DNA from: CBDUXP01 sp965371225 [NCBI: uncultured bacterium]
GTDB taxonomy: Bacteria > Abyssobacteria > SURF-5 > CBDUXP01
Length of the DNA: 25,735 nucleotides
NCBI GenBank assembly: GCA_965371225.1
Contig: CBDUXP010000055.1
Coordinates: forward strand, 1-25,735
Direction of reading: 5' to 3'
In this document: positions 6,892-15,096 of the stretch, piece after piece
How the letters are laid out: each line of letters starts with the position of its first letter
Position numbering within the stretch: position 1 is the stretch's first letter
The notes under the pieces: model-generated
Told to the model about the DNA's origin: nothing
Database searches by the model: none
Seen by the model: the letters and a program-made list of their open reading frames with translations, nothing else
Position numbers and translations under genes: made by a program

Positions 6892-8805
6892 ATGCGATGC
6901 AATAGAGAGAACAGGTACAGGGTAGGCCTCAGCCTCGGGCTCATTCTCCTCAGCGGCATGCTCGGTGGCTGCGCCGCAAGGCAGGTCCTGCCGCCGGGGA
7001 GTATCGGTTTCGTGCGGCACGTGGGGCCCTTCGTATTTGACGAAGACATCATCCCGGGGGAATACAACATTCTCGCCAAACGGGGCCGAAGCTTTGGGGT
7101 GGCGGAGTTCAACACGGCTTTCGCCATGGTGGCGCTCGCCCGCTTGAGGGAACTCGACCTGGACACCATTGACGATGAAGCCTTCGTTCGCGCCGTGAAC
7201 AATCCTGGCCGAAGGCTGATCAGCCACTATCCACCGGACTCGTTTCATCGTGTCGCCTTGGCTGGGGCGAACGCTCTAGCCGTCAGGTATCCGACCAGTC
7301 CGGCAGTGACGCCGGTGGTAGCGGATTTTCATGCCGCGCTTCAGGATCGGCCCGTCTTCCGGGCGCGCGTGGAAGCGGTGGTTCCGGCCCGATATGTGTA
7401 TATCTCCGCCGATGTGGATGATAATGCGTATATCCCCGCCGATGTGGATGATAATGCATGGTTCGACACGAGCGGTGCGCACAAGGTGTGGGACGATGGT
7501 GAGCGCGAGGTGCCGCTTGGTGTCGAGGCGATCTACGCGCATGTGGCGACACCGACGGGCGCCGGGGTGAAGGTCGGCATCATCGACACGGGTATCTATC
7601 TGCATTCGGACTTTGTGCAATCGTCCGGTGTGAGCAACATCAAGCAAGTGATTGACTGCGTAGGCGTATTCCCAAGCGGGGTTTGTCAGAATGTCACCAC
7701 CAGCGTTGGGAGGGGCAACGACGACAACGGCCATGGAACGCACCTCACGGGGATCATCGCTGCCGCCAATGATAATGCGGGCGTGCGGGGCGTGGCCCCG
7801 AAGGCGGACATCTACGCCATCAAAGCCTTCGATAAGTCCGGCGTCGCGTCCACCACCGATCTCCTGGCCGCGCTCGCGTGGGTGCCAGCGAACGGGATCA
7901 ACTTGTGTAATCTCAGTTGGGGCAGCGGCGTCGTCGGACTCGCCCCGCTAGTGGCCTTGAAACCGGTCATCGAAGATGGGAAGAACAAGGGCGTTATCTG
8001 GGTGACCTCTGCGGGCAACAGCAAGCAGCACGCGAGGCGGAATTTTCCCGGCGCCTGGAAAGACCTGGTCATCACGGTGGCGGGGACTTCGTGGTACCGC
8101 CGGCATGGGCGCCCTGCGTTCGGCGACTGGTATCCAGACACTAACTTCTCGCTGCCCTGGGATGGGAAGCCATCGCCTATAGCAGCTATACCAGTCGTGA
8201 CCGTGGCCGCGCCGGCAAACGATATCCGTTCCACGTGGCCCGACCGAACCCCTAAACGCCGTCCCTATGAGGGGGTGTACATGCGCATGGGGGGGACGTC
8301 CGTCGCCGCGGCGCACGTAACCGGGGTGATAGCGCTCATGTTGGAAGAGCATGGGCAGTTGCCTCTGGCGGACGTGCGGGAGCATTTGTACGACGAAGCG
8401 TCCGGGTTGGCGCGGATTCGCGACCCTGGGCGCGCGAATCGGGGCGTGGGTCACGTGCGGATCGGTCGCGTGGCTAACGGGGCCGATTCCGCAACGTGGC
8501 GGCTAGTGTACGATTCGAACAACAGCACCCCTCAGGTGGCGGCGTTTGAGGTGTATCGCACATTTGTGGGTGGCACCACGCAGAAACCGTCGGTCTTCCT
8601 CAGTCAAGACGTATCTCAGTGGTTTGGCGCGGACTATCGCATGGGATGTTACACCGACGCGGAGATTACTTTCTGCATCTACGGGAAGGATTTTGCGGCA
8701 ACGAGTAGGCCGGATGACTTCGAGTTTACGGTCAAGGACTTTGAGCATCCGTACATGGGAAACATGCACGAGGTGAGCGCTTGGGCGTACGGGCCCGGGC
8801 AGTGA
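6892..8805 (+). CDS. Subtilisin-family (S8) serine protease, lipoprotein
   Basis: This 637-residue protease is predicted to be anchored in the envelope. The signal peptide (1-26) ends in a lipobox, MLGGC, with the lipidated cysteine at 27. An N-terminal prodomain-like region (about 30-165) is followed by a 10-residue tandem repeat (170-189). The catalytic domain spans about 210-520: Asp in IIDTG (D232), His in HGTHLTG (H281), oxyanion Asn in SAGN (N376) and Ser in GGTSVAAAHVTG (S470). The common GTSxAxP proline is replaced by alanine. The C-terminal 120 residues or so match nothing I recognise. The ATG at 6892 has a GGGGAGG site inside the end of the previous gene, 3 bases away, implying translational coupling. 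Codon use looks less GC-biased than in the kinase genes, which may mean separate ancestry. All triad residues are present, so activity is expected; the substrate is unknown. Confidence 0.92.
   Translation: MRCNRENRYRVGLSLGLILLSGMLGGCAARQVLPPGSIGFVRHVGPFVFDEDIIPGEYNILAKRGRSFGVAEFNTAFAMVALARLRELDLDTIDDEAFVRAVNNPGRRLISHYPPDSFHRVALAGANALAVRYPTSPAVTPVVADFHAALQDRPVFRARVEAVVPARYVYISADVDDNAYIPADVDDNAWFDTSGAHKVWDDGEREVPLGVEAIYAHVATPTGAGVKVGIIDTGIYLHSDFVQSSGVSNIKQVIDCVGVFPSGVCQNVTTSVGRGNDDNGHGTHLTGIIAAANDNAGVRGVAPKADIYAIKAFDKSGVASTTDLLAALAWVPANGINLCNLSWGSGVVGLAPLVALKPVIEDGKNKGVIWVTSAGNSKQHARRNFPGAWKDLVITVAGTSWYRRHGRPAFGDWYPDTNFSLPWDGKPSPIAAIPVVTVAAPANDIRSTWPDRTPKRRPYEGVYMRMGGTSVAAAHVTGVIALMLEEHGQLPLADVREHLYDEASGLARIRDPGRANRGVGHVRIGRVANGADSATWRLVYDSNNSTPQVAAFEVYRTFVGGTTQKPSVFLSQDVSQWFGADYRMGCYTDAEITFCIYGKDFAATSRPDDFEFTVKDFEHPYMGNMHEVSAWAYGPGQ
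7399..7458 (+). repeat. Two-copy 30-base in-frame tandem repeat in the subtilase gene
   Basis: Two adjacent 30-base units (7399-7428 and 7429-7458) differ at two bases. They encode YISADVDDNA and YIPADVDDNA, just before the catalytic domain. The acidic DVDD pair could bind calcium or mark the propeptide junction; that is inference. Confidence 0.9.
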
Positions 8806-8836
8806 CGCCGCGCGTGCGGGGGGGATAGCCCCGGGG

Positions 8837-8853
8837 CGAACCGGCGCGGTTCG
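8837..8853. terminator. Possible hairpin between convergent genes
   Basis: CGAACC (8837-8842) and GGTTCG (8848-8853) form a perfect 6-bp stem with a 5-base loop, in the 157-base gap between the convergent subtilase and aldehyde dehydrogenase genes. There is no T-tract on either side, so intrinsic termination is uncertain. The rest of the gap shows nothing else. Confidence 0.25.
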
Positions 8854-8962
8854 GATCGGCTCACGGGCCGCAGGGAGGTCCGGAACCGCGCGCGGGATCA
8901 GGGAGCAGGTTGGCCGGAGGCGGTCTGCAGGGATCAGGTGCGACAGGCGTCGCACGTGCGGC

Positions 8963-10447
8963 TCACGACAGGTTCACGTAGATGTTCTTCACTTGCGTGA
9001 ACTCTTCCAGTGCGTTGCGCCCGCCCTCGCGGCCGATGCCTGACTGCTTGTAGCCGCCGAACGGGGCGCTGTTGGGGATGACTCCCCAACTGTTGATCCA
9101 GACCATCCCCGCTTCCAGGGCGTGGGCCACTTTGTGCGCCTTGCCGATGTCCTGCGTCCACACCCCCGCGGCGAGGCCGTACTCGGAATCGTTCGCCCAG
9201 CCCACCACTTCGTCCACGCTCTTGAAGGGGAAAACGTTCATAACCGGCCCGAAGATTTCCTCGCGCATCATTTCGCTGTCAGCAGGCGCCTCTTTGAAGA
9301 TCGTAGGCTGCACGAAGTACCCATGGCGCAGGTCGGCGTCCTCGATCCGTTCGCCGCCGGTGACGAGGGTAGCACCCGAGGTCTTGCCTCGCTCGATGAA
9401 CCCCATGACGCGCTCCAGTTGCCGCTCGGCGACGAGGGGGCCGATGATGGTGCCCCGGCTCAGCGGGTCGCCCACGGACACGCCCTGCCCGAAGCTGGTG
9501 AACTGCTCGACCATGGTGTCGTAAATGTCCTCTTCTATATAGACGCGCGTGCTGGCGACGCACGCTTGGCCCGTCAACGCGAAACACCCCATGGCCGATC
9601 CCATGGCGGCCTTCGCGACGTTCGCGTCCTTGAAGATGATGTTCGGACTCTTGCCCCCGAGTTCCAGGGACACGGGCTTCAAGTTCTTGGCCGCCGCGGC
9701 CAGGACGTGCCGGGCCGTGGGCCCGCCGCCCGTAAAGGTGATCTTGTCCACGCCCGGATGTTCGCACAGGGCTTTCCCGATGCCGCCGTCCCCGGTAATG
9801 AGATTGATCACGCCGTTCGGGAAGTCGGCTTCCTGCACCAATTCCATGAACCGCAGCGCGGTCCAGCTCCCCAGTTCCGAGGGCTTGATGACCACCGCAT
9901 TGCCGGTCGCGAGCGCCGGGCCCACCTTGGAGCCGAGGAAGAGCATGGGGGTGTTCCACGGAATGACCACCGCCACCACTCCGTAGGGCTCCCGGCGCGT
10001 GTAGTTCAGGTTGCCCTCGGAAGAGCCGGTGAGGGGAACCACCTCGCCATAGATCTTGTCCATCCAGCCCGCGAAATATTCCAGGTTGCGGTAGCAGGCT
10101 TTGATCCCGAACGCCTTGGCCACCTGCACGGGCATGCCCATATTCAGGCTCTCAAGCTGGCAAAGATCCTGCTCGTGTTGCTGGACCAAGGCGGCGAGCC
10201 TGAGGATGCAGGCGCGGCGCTTGTTGGTGCTCATGCGCCGCCACACTTTGAACCCCTCGCGCGCAGCGGCCACGGCTTCGTCCACCTGCGCCGGCGTAGC
10301 TTGCCCCACGCTGCCGATCTCCTGCCCGGTGCTGGGATCGATGACGGGGAGCGCCTCCGCCGTGTCGTGCCATGCTCCGTTGATATAGACGCGGCAAAAG
10401 CGCTCAACCTTCAGCTCGGTCGCTACTTGCGAGTGATCGATTGCCAT
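8963..10447 (-). CDS. NAD(P)-dependent aldehyde dehydrogenase
   Basis: The 494-residue product is a full-length member of the ALDH superfamily, oxidising an aldehyde to its acid in the cytoplasm. Visible hallmarks are the oxyanion Asn in PWNTP (N165), the cofactor lysine in IKPSE (K188), the Rossmann segment FTGGGPTAR, the general base in LELGGKSPN (E262), the nucleophile in GQACVASTR (C296), and EEIFGPV and PFGGYKQSG near the C-terminus. It belongs to the betaine aldehyde/phenylacetaldehyde-like branch, but the substrate cannot be read from sequence. The ATG at 10447 follows AAGGAAGG with normal spacing. It lies 42 bases downstream of the alcohol dehydrogenase gene on the same strand, so the pair could carry out alcohol to aldehyde to acid oxidation in one operon. 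Confidence 0.95.
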   Translation of the reverse strand: MAIDHSQVATELKVERFCRVYINGAWHDTAEALPVIDPSTGQEIGSVGQATPAQVDEAVAAAREGFKVWRRMSTNKRRACILRLAALVQQHEQDLCQLESLNMGMPVQVAKAFGIKACYRNLEYFAGWMDKIYGEVVPLTGSSEGNLNYTRREPYGVVAVVIPWNTPMLFLGSKVGPALATGNAVVIKPSELGSWTALRFMELVQEADFPNGVINLITGDGGIGKALCEHPGVDKITFTGGGPTARHVLAAAAKNLKPVSLELGGKSPNIIFKDANVAKAAMGSAMGCFALTGQACVASTRVYIEEDIYDTMVEQFTSFGQGVSVGDPLSRGTIIGPLVAERQLERVMGFIERGKTSGATLVTGGERIEDADLRHGYFVQPTIFKEAPADSEMMREEIFGPVMNVFPFKSVDEVVGWANDSEYGLAAGVWTQDIGKAHKVAHALEAGMVWINSWGVIPNSAPFGGYKQSGIGREGGRNALEEFTQVKNIYVNLS

Positions 10448-10489
10448 GGGTCACCTTCCTTGCGGTCGCGCGGGCCCGCCCGCTCTCGC

Positions 10490-11614
10490 CTACGCGGCCA
10501 GGTCGATCCCGGCACGTGAGATGCTTTTGCCCGCGCCGCCGAACTGGTCCGCATCGTGGAACGCCTCGTTGATTTGCTCGAGCGGGTACTTCACCGACAC
10601 GTCCGTGAGCGGGTACTTGTCCTTCGTCCGTTGGAGGAAATCGAGGGCGTACTTCAGGATGATCGCCGGGTAGAGGGAGACGCCGACGATGGAGCGATTC
10701 CCGCCGACCAGGATCGAGGGATCTTCCTTGTACGTCGCCTTGGCCGTGATATTGCCCAGCGTGAGGTACCGCGCGCCGCGGCCCAGCATGCGCACCCCCT
10801 CGGGCATCACGTCCGGCCGGCCCACCACTTCGACGACCAGGTCCGCGCCCCATCCCTCCGTGAGCGCCTGGACCTGGCTCGCCCGCGCCTTGCCGCTGTC
10901 CAACTCGCGGAAGTCGATGACGTGGTCGGCCCCCATCTGCTTGGCCATCGCGAGGCGTTCGTCCACGCCGTCGATGACGATCACCGTGGAGGCGCCCATC
11001 TCGCGCGCTACGGCGGTCGCGTACAGGCCTAAGCCGCCCGCGCCCTGAATCACCACCGTCTCGCCGAAGCGCAGGTCCGCTTGCAGCAGGCCGTAGATCA
11101 CCTGGCTCAACGCGCAGTTGAGCCCGGCCACCGCCTCGTCGGGCAGGTCGTCCGGCACCTTGAGGAGCTTCTGGCGGGGACCGGCGTAGTAGTAGTCCGC
11201 AAAACCGCCGAAGAAGTGCGGGGGCCGGTCCGCGGGACTGAACACGGACGCGAGCGACCGCATGCATTCATTCTCGCGCGCGCGCAGACAGGCGAGGCAG
11301 TGGCCGCAGGAATTGTAGTAGGTGTAGACGACCCGGTCGCCTTCCTGCAGCGGCCGGCCCAGCGCGTCTTCCGTCACCCCTTCACCCAGCTTGTGGATGC
11401 GGCCGGTCATCTCATGCCCGAGGATGACGGAGATCGCGCCGCTGCCCAGGGGCGGCACCTCGCCCCGCCAGATGTGCAAGTCGGAACCGCACACATTGCT
11501 CAGGCTGAGCTTGATGAGCGTGTGCCCCGGGGGCGGGTCGGCGACCGGGAACTCCCGAATCTCCATGGGCTCGCCCACCGTCGTGAACACCGCCGCGCGT
11601 CCCGTCTCCGCCAT
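10490..11614 (-). CDS. Zinc-dependent alcohol dehydrogenase (MDR family)
   Basis: The 374-residue product is a medium-chain dehydrogenase/reductase, predicted to oxidise an alcohol with NAD(P). Catalytic zinc ligands are C42 in NVCGSD and H67 in GHEMTG; C167 in LNCALS is a candidate third ligand. The structural zinc lobe is intact, with C103, C106, C109 and C117 in the spacing C-x2-C-x2-C-x7-C. The Rossmann fold has GAGGLGLYA (191-199). The ATG at 11614 is preceded by AGAAGGGGGA at good spacing. It sits between the amidohydrolase (140 bases upstream) and the aldehyde dehydrogenase (42 bases downstream), all on the minus strand. Substrate specificity is unknown; the family also includes polyol and threonine dehydrogenases. 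Confidence 0.93.
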   Translation of the reverse strand: MAETGRAAVFTTVGEPMEIREFPVADPPPGHTLIKLSLSNVCGSDLHIWRGEVPPLGSGAISVILGHEMTGRIHKLGEGVTEDALGRPLQEGDRVVYTYYNSCGHCLACLRARENECMRSLASVFSPADRPPHFFGGFADYYYAGPRQKLLKVPDDLPDEAVAGLNCALSQVIYGLLQADLRFGETVVIQGAGGLGLYATAVAREMGASTVIVIDGVDERLAMAKQMGADHVIDFRELDSGKARASQVQALTEGWGADLVVEVVGRPDVMPEGVRMLGRGARYLTLGNITAKATYKEDPSILVGGNRSIVGVSLYPAIILKYALDFLQRTKDKYPLTDVSVKYPLEQINEAFHDADQFGGAGKSISRAGIDLAA

Positions 11615-11694
11615 GCCGGTTCCCCCTTCTCGGCCGCGGTCCCAACCCCGTTCACCGCGTGGCCGCGCCCGCCGCAGCCTAGCCCAGGCGCAGC

Positions 11695-11700
11695 ATCATA
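11695..11700 (-). promoter_or_regulatory. Possible -10 element upstream of the alcohol dehydrogenase gene
   Basis: On the minus strand, TATGAT (complement of 11695-11700) lies in the 140-base gap before the alcohol dehydrogenase start. No good -35 hexamer is seen 17 bases away, so this is a weak internal promoter candidate. Confidence 0.25.
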
Positions 11701-11754
11701 TCCCAACCACCGGTGCGGCGCAGTCGCGGCTCTCATCGGTTCTTCTGACGCAGA

Positions 11755-12765
11755 TCAGGCGCCGGTCAGCCGGTAGACCCGCGCGGCCGTGTCGTGGAAG
11801 AGCGCGGCCTTCTCGGTGGGCGTGAAGTCCGCGACGATGCGTTTGAACGCATTCCACAACACCGTGTACGAGCAAGACGCCTTGTCCACCGGATAGTTGC
11901 TCTCGAACATGCAGCGCTCCACACCGAACCGTTCGATAGTGTGCAAGTAGTAGCGCCGCGTGGCTGCCGCCAGCTCCTCGGACCCGGGCGGCCGATCCCG
12001 TTTGTGCCAGCCGAAGCCGTTGACGGGCATGTTGATGCCGCCGAGCTTGGCCACTACGTTCGGACAGGTGGCGAGGTCGTCGATGGCCGGGCGCCATTCC
12101 GCGAACACCTCGTCGGCCCGCCCTGCGTAGGGGCCGATCCCCAGCGGCCCGCCGAAGTGGTCCAGGATGATCGTCACGTTCGGACAGGCGCGAGCCAGAT
12201 CGGTCAGCTCGGGTATCTGCCGGTGGTAGAGCCAGGCGTCGAACGTGAGACCCAACTCGCCCAGGTGCCGGAAGCCGGCGCGAAACGTGGCGTCGAGCAA
12301 CATCTCCTGCGGCGGCCGGGAGTGCGACACGCGGATGTCGGAACTCGCGTCCCACGCAGCGGAATGGCGGACACCGCGAAACCGGTTCGGGCCGGCCGCC
12401 ATGTGGGCTTCGAGGACCGGCCGCGCGCGGTCACCGAGCATGAGGTTGGCGTGGCTCACGATCCCCGCAGCGGCGCGTGTCGGGCCATAGCCCCCGCTCG
12501 CGCTCATCGCGGCGATGCCCTGCACGAATTCCGTTTCGCCGACCGGCTTCAGGTCGTCCGGCCCATCGGCGCGGTACATGGAACCGCATTCCACGAACAC
12601 GGTGCTGACCACGGTGTGGCCGCTGCCCGTATCCGCGAGCAGCTCATCCAGCAGGTACCGACTGGCGGGATGGTCCCACAGATGATGATGCGCATCGCAG
12701 ATTGGCAAGTCCGGCTCCAGCGCCTCTTCCGCCACCTGCGCCAACCATTCCGCCCGATTCCCCAT
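11755..12765 (-). CDS. Amidohydrolase-2 family TIM-barrel metal-dependent hydrolase (COG3618-like)
   Basis: The 336-residue product fits the Amidohydro_2 (PF04909) family, whose members hydrolyse lactones or decarboxylate and cleave ring acids in the cytoplasm. The first strand carries the HxH metal motif in DAHHHLW (H26, H28). Later metal or active-site candidates are GVRHSA, ILDHFGGPLG and CMFESNYPVD. In many relatives the last motif has Asp (GSDxP); here it is Asn, which I believe is common in this subgroup. The ATG at 12765 is chosen because GGAGG lies 7 bases upstream and the DAHHH strand begins about 20 residues in. The frame stays open far upstream, into the region of the divergent LLM gene, but that extension has no sense as protein. 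It may be first in a minus-strand operon with the two dehydrogenases. Confidence 0.88.
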   Translation of the reverse strand: MGNRAEWLAQVAEEALEPDLPICDAHHHLWDHPASRYLLDELLADTGSGHTVVSTVFVECGSMYRADGPDDLKPVGETEFVQGIAAMSASGGYGPTRAAAGIVSHANLMLGDRARPVLEAHMAAGPNRFRGVRHSAAWDASSDIRVSHSRPPQEMLLDATFRAGFRHLGELGLTFDAWLYHRQIPELTDLARACPNVTIILDHFGGPLGIGPYAGRADEVFAEWRPAIDDLATCPNVVAKLGGINMPVNGFGWHKRDRPPGSEELAAATRRYYLHTIERFGVERCMFESNYPVDKASCSYTVLWNAFKRIVADFTPTEKAALFHDTAARVYRLTGA

Positions 12766-12836
12766 CGCCGCGCCTCCGTTCCTCGCGCCGCCAGCATACG
12801 GGCTCCGGCCCGGCGATGGCCATCGGCCCCGCGCGC

Positions 12837-12865
12837 TTGACGGGTGTGGCGGAATCGTATGTAGT
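12837..12865 (+). promoter_or_regulatory. Sigma-70-like promoter for the LLM monooxygenase gene
   Basis: TTGACG (12837-12842) and TGTAGT (12860-12865) are separated by 17 bases in the 168-base divergent gap. Transcription would start near 12872, about 60 bases before the ATG at 12934. The -35 is strong and the -10 moderate. Confidence 0.45.
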
Positions 12866-12933
12866 CCCCACGGCAGCGGCGCGTCACGTGCGGCCCGGGG
12901 GGCCGAGACGGGTCCGCATGTGAGGGAGGGTCT

Positions 12934-14154
12934 ATGAAGTTCGGAATTTTCTATGAATTGCAACTGCCCCGCCCGTGGGGGGAGCACAGTGAGTACGAGC
13001 TGTTCAATCACGCGCTGGACGAGGTCGAACTGGCAGACCGGTTGGGATACGACTTCGCGTGGGAGGTGGAACACCACTTTCTGGAGGAGTACTCGCACTC
13101 GTCCGCGCCGGAGGTGTTCCTGGCCGCGGCCAGCCAGCGTACGAAGCAGATTCGGCTGGCGCACGGGATCATCCAACTGACGACGAACCACCCGGCGCGC
13201 GTGGCGGAGCGGGTGAGCACGCTCGACCTGCTGAGCGGTGGGCGGGTCGAACTGGGCATCGGCGAAGGATCTTCGACGACGGAGCTGCACCCGTTCGACC
13301 GGCGGTTCCGGGACAAGCGGGAGGTCTGGGAGGACGCGGTCCGTGCCCTGATCCCCATGTTTTCGCAGGAGGCGTGGGAGTATCACGGCCCGTACTTCGA
13401 CTTTCCCGCCCGCAACGTGGTACCCAAGCCGCTGCAGAAGCCGCATCCGCCGCTCTGGGTGGCCTGCTCCCAGCTCGAGACGATCGAGATGGCGGGACGC
13501 CGCGGTATGGGCGCGCTCGGGTTCCAGTTCGTGTCGCCCGATGCGGCGCGCGCGTGGGTGCACGCCTACTACAACGCCTACGTGCACCAGCTCGACCCGC
13601 TGACCGATTACGCGACGAATCCGAACATCGCGGTCGTGAGCGGATTCATGTGCGCGGAGACGGATGAGGAAGCGCAGCGTCGTGCGGACGGGTGGACGTT
13701 CTTCCAGTTCGCGCTCGGCTTCTACAGCAAGTACGGCACCGTGGCGCCCGGCTCAGTGAACCTGTGGAAGGAGTACCAGGGTTGGAAGGAGTCACCGAAG
13801 GGGCGGCAACGGGGGCAGGGCGGGCTCATCGGGTCGCCCGAGACCGTACGGCGCCGGCTGCGCAAGTTCGAGGAGACACACGTGGATCAGGTGATCCTGC
13901 TGAACCAGGCGGGGAAGAACACCCACGAACACATTTGTGAGAGCCTTGAGTTGTTCGCGCGGGAGGTGATGCCCGAGTTCCACGACCGCGAGCCCGAGCA
14001 CCAGACGTGGAAGCAGGCCGTGCTGGCGGGAGACATCACGCTTGATGCAATCGACACGGCGCCGCACACCCGGCGGACCGGCGCATCCCCGACCATCGCA
14101 CCAGACGGCACGCGCCTCGACGATTCCCGCACTACCGCCGAGTTGCAGACCTAG
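12934..14154 (+). CDS. LLM-class flavin-dependent oxidoreductase (luciferase-like monooxygenase)
   Basis: The 406-residue product is a bacterial luciferase-like TIM-barrel enzyme that uses reduced flavin (FMN or F420) to oxidise an organic substrate. Family features include the N-terminal strand MKFGIFYELQ, the AWEVEHHF segment, the STLDLLSGGRVELGIGEG block (the typical SGGRxxxGxG signature) and GSPETVRRRL near the C-terminus, where these enzymes close the barrel. The last 60 or so residues form a low-complexity tail that varies in the family. The ATG at 12934 follows GGGAGGG closely. Its stop overlaps the stop of the convergent MBL-fold gene by four bases. It diverges from the amidohydrolase gene, so shared regulation in one pathway is plausible. 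The substrate is not identifiable. Confidence 0.92.
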   Translation: MKFGIFYELQLPRPWGEHSEYELFNHALDEVELADRLGYDFAWEVEHHFLEEYSHSSAPEVFLAAASQRTKQIRLAHGIIQLTTNHPARVAERVSTLDLLSGGRVELGIGEGSSTTELHPFDRRFRDKREVWEDAVRALIPMFSQEAWEYHGPYFDFPARNVVPKPLQKPHPPLWVACSQLETIEMAGRRGMGALGFQFVSPDAARAWVHAYYNAYVHQLDPLTDYATNPNIAVVSGFMCAETDEEAQRRADGWTFFQFALGFYSKYGTVAPGSVNLWKEYQGWKESPKGRQRGQGGLIGSPETVRRRLRKFEETHVDQVILLNQAGKNTHEHICESLELFAREVMPEFHDREPEHQTWKQAVLAGDITLDAIDTAPHTRRTGASPTIAPDGTRLDDSRTTAELQT

Positions 14155-15059
14155 CGTTCCGGGAGGAAGTACTCGGCATCGATCGCGGACGCGGCCGGGG
14201 TGGTGAGGTCGCCACGCTCGACCATCCAGATGATCTGCGCAAACACGCTCTGCGCGGCCTTGGGATACATGCTCTCGGGGAGGTCCGTGTACATTCGCGG
14301 CACCATGTCCACAATGTGATGCACACCGCTGCCGATGCACCCCACGATCTGCCGTTCCCGCTCGCGCCGGTGGTCGATGAAGCCTTGTACGTGCGTGTGC
14401 GTCTCGATGATGGCCGGGCCGTGAGTGGGCCAGTACAGCGCGTCATCGCGATCGAGCAGGAGCTGCAGGCTGTCCATGTACGCGCGCATGTCGCCGTCGG
14501 GAGGCACGATAATACTGGTCGACCACCCCATGATGTGGTCACCGGTAAAGAGCGCGCGCTCCTCCTGCAATTGGTAACACATGTGATTCGACGTATGCCC
14601 CGGCGTGTGTACGCCGGCGACGGACCAGCCCTCCCCCTGCACGATGTCCCCGTCCCGGACCGCGACGTCGGGCACGAAGGCCCGGTCGATCCCTTCTTCC
14701 ATTTCGACCGCCCGCTCCGCGATTCCGCCCCCGTGCGGACCAAACCCATAGGTCCGGGCGTCGCACCGTTGTTGTAGGAGTGCGCAACCAGGCGAGTGGT
14801 CCCGGTGGGTATGGGTCACGAGGATGTGCGTAATGGTCTCGCCGGCCGTCGCGTCGAGCAGCGCATCGATGTGGTTCTGGTCATCCGGGCCCGGATCGAT
14901 GACCGCCACGTTGCCGGTCCCCAGAATGTACGTCCCCGTCCCGAAGAGCGTAAACGGGCTGGGGTTGTTCGCGATGACGCGCCGGATCAGCGGGGACAGG
15001 CGATCCGCCTTCCCGTACTCGAACGTGAGGTCCCGGCGGTAGGGAATCTGGACGGCCAT
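14151..15059 (-). CDS. MBL-fold metallo-hydrolase (LACTB2/glyoxalase II-like)
   Basis: The 302-residue product has the metallo-beta-lactamase fold with the metal motif HTHRDH (H83, H85, D87, H88), then HTPGHTSNH and GDHIMGW supplying further ligands. This set is typical of LACTB2-like hydrolases acting on thioesters, lactones or nucleic acids, and the C-terminal helical part resembles the winged-helix tail of that group. A hydrolytic role in the neighbouring acyl-CoA pathway, for example as a thioesterase, is inferred. The ATG at 15059 has no clear Shine-Dalgarno match, so translation may depend on coupling to the LLM gene ending 37 bases upstream. It is last of three minus-strand genes, and its stop shares a CTAG palindrome with the convergent LLM gene. 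Confidence 0.9.
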   Translation of the reverse strand: MAVQIPYRRDLTFEYGKADRLSPLIRRVIANNPSPFTLFGTGTYILGTGNVAVIDPGPDDQNHIDALLDATAGETITHILVTHTHRDHSPGCALLQQRCDARTYGFGPHGGGIAERAVEMEEGIDRAFVPDVAVRDGDIVQGEGWSVAGVHTPGHTSNHMCYQLQEERALFTGDHIMGWSTSIIVPPDGDMRAYMDSLQLLLDRDDALYWPTHGPAIIETHTHVQGFIDHRRERERQIVGCIGSGVHHIVDMVPRMYTDLPESMYPKAAQSVFAQIIWMVERGDLTTPAASAIDAEYFLPER

Positions 15060-15096
15060 CGGTTACACGCGTTCGCCGTGAGGGCGATGTGGCGGA

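Noticed and set aside
9122-10519. 465-codon plus-strand frame opposite the aldehyde dehydrogenase
   Set aside because: The dehydrogenase on the other strand has all catalytic residues; the antisense frame shows no recognisable protein.
12766-13587. Upstream extension of the amidohydrolase frame
   Set aside because: It runs through the divergent promoter region and antisense to the LLM gene; GGAGG before the ATG at 12765 fixes the start.
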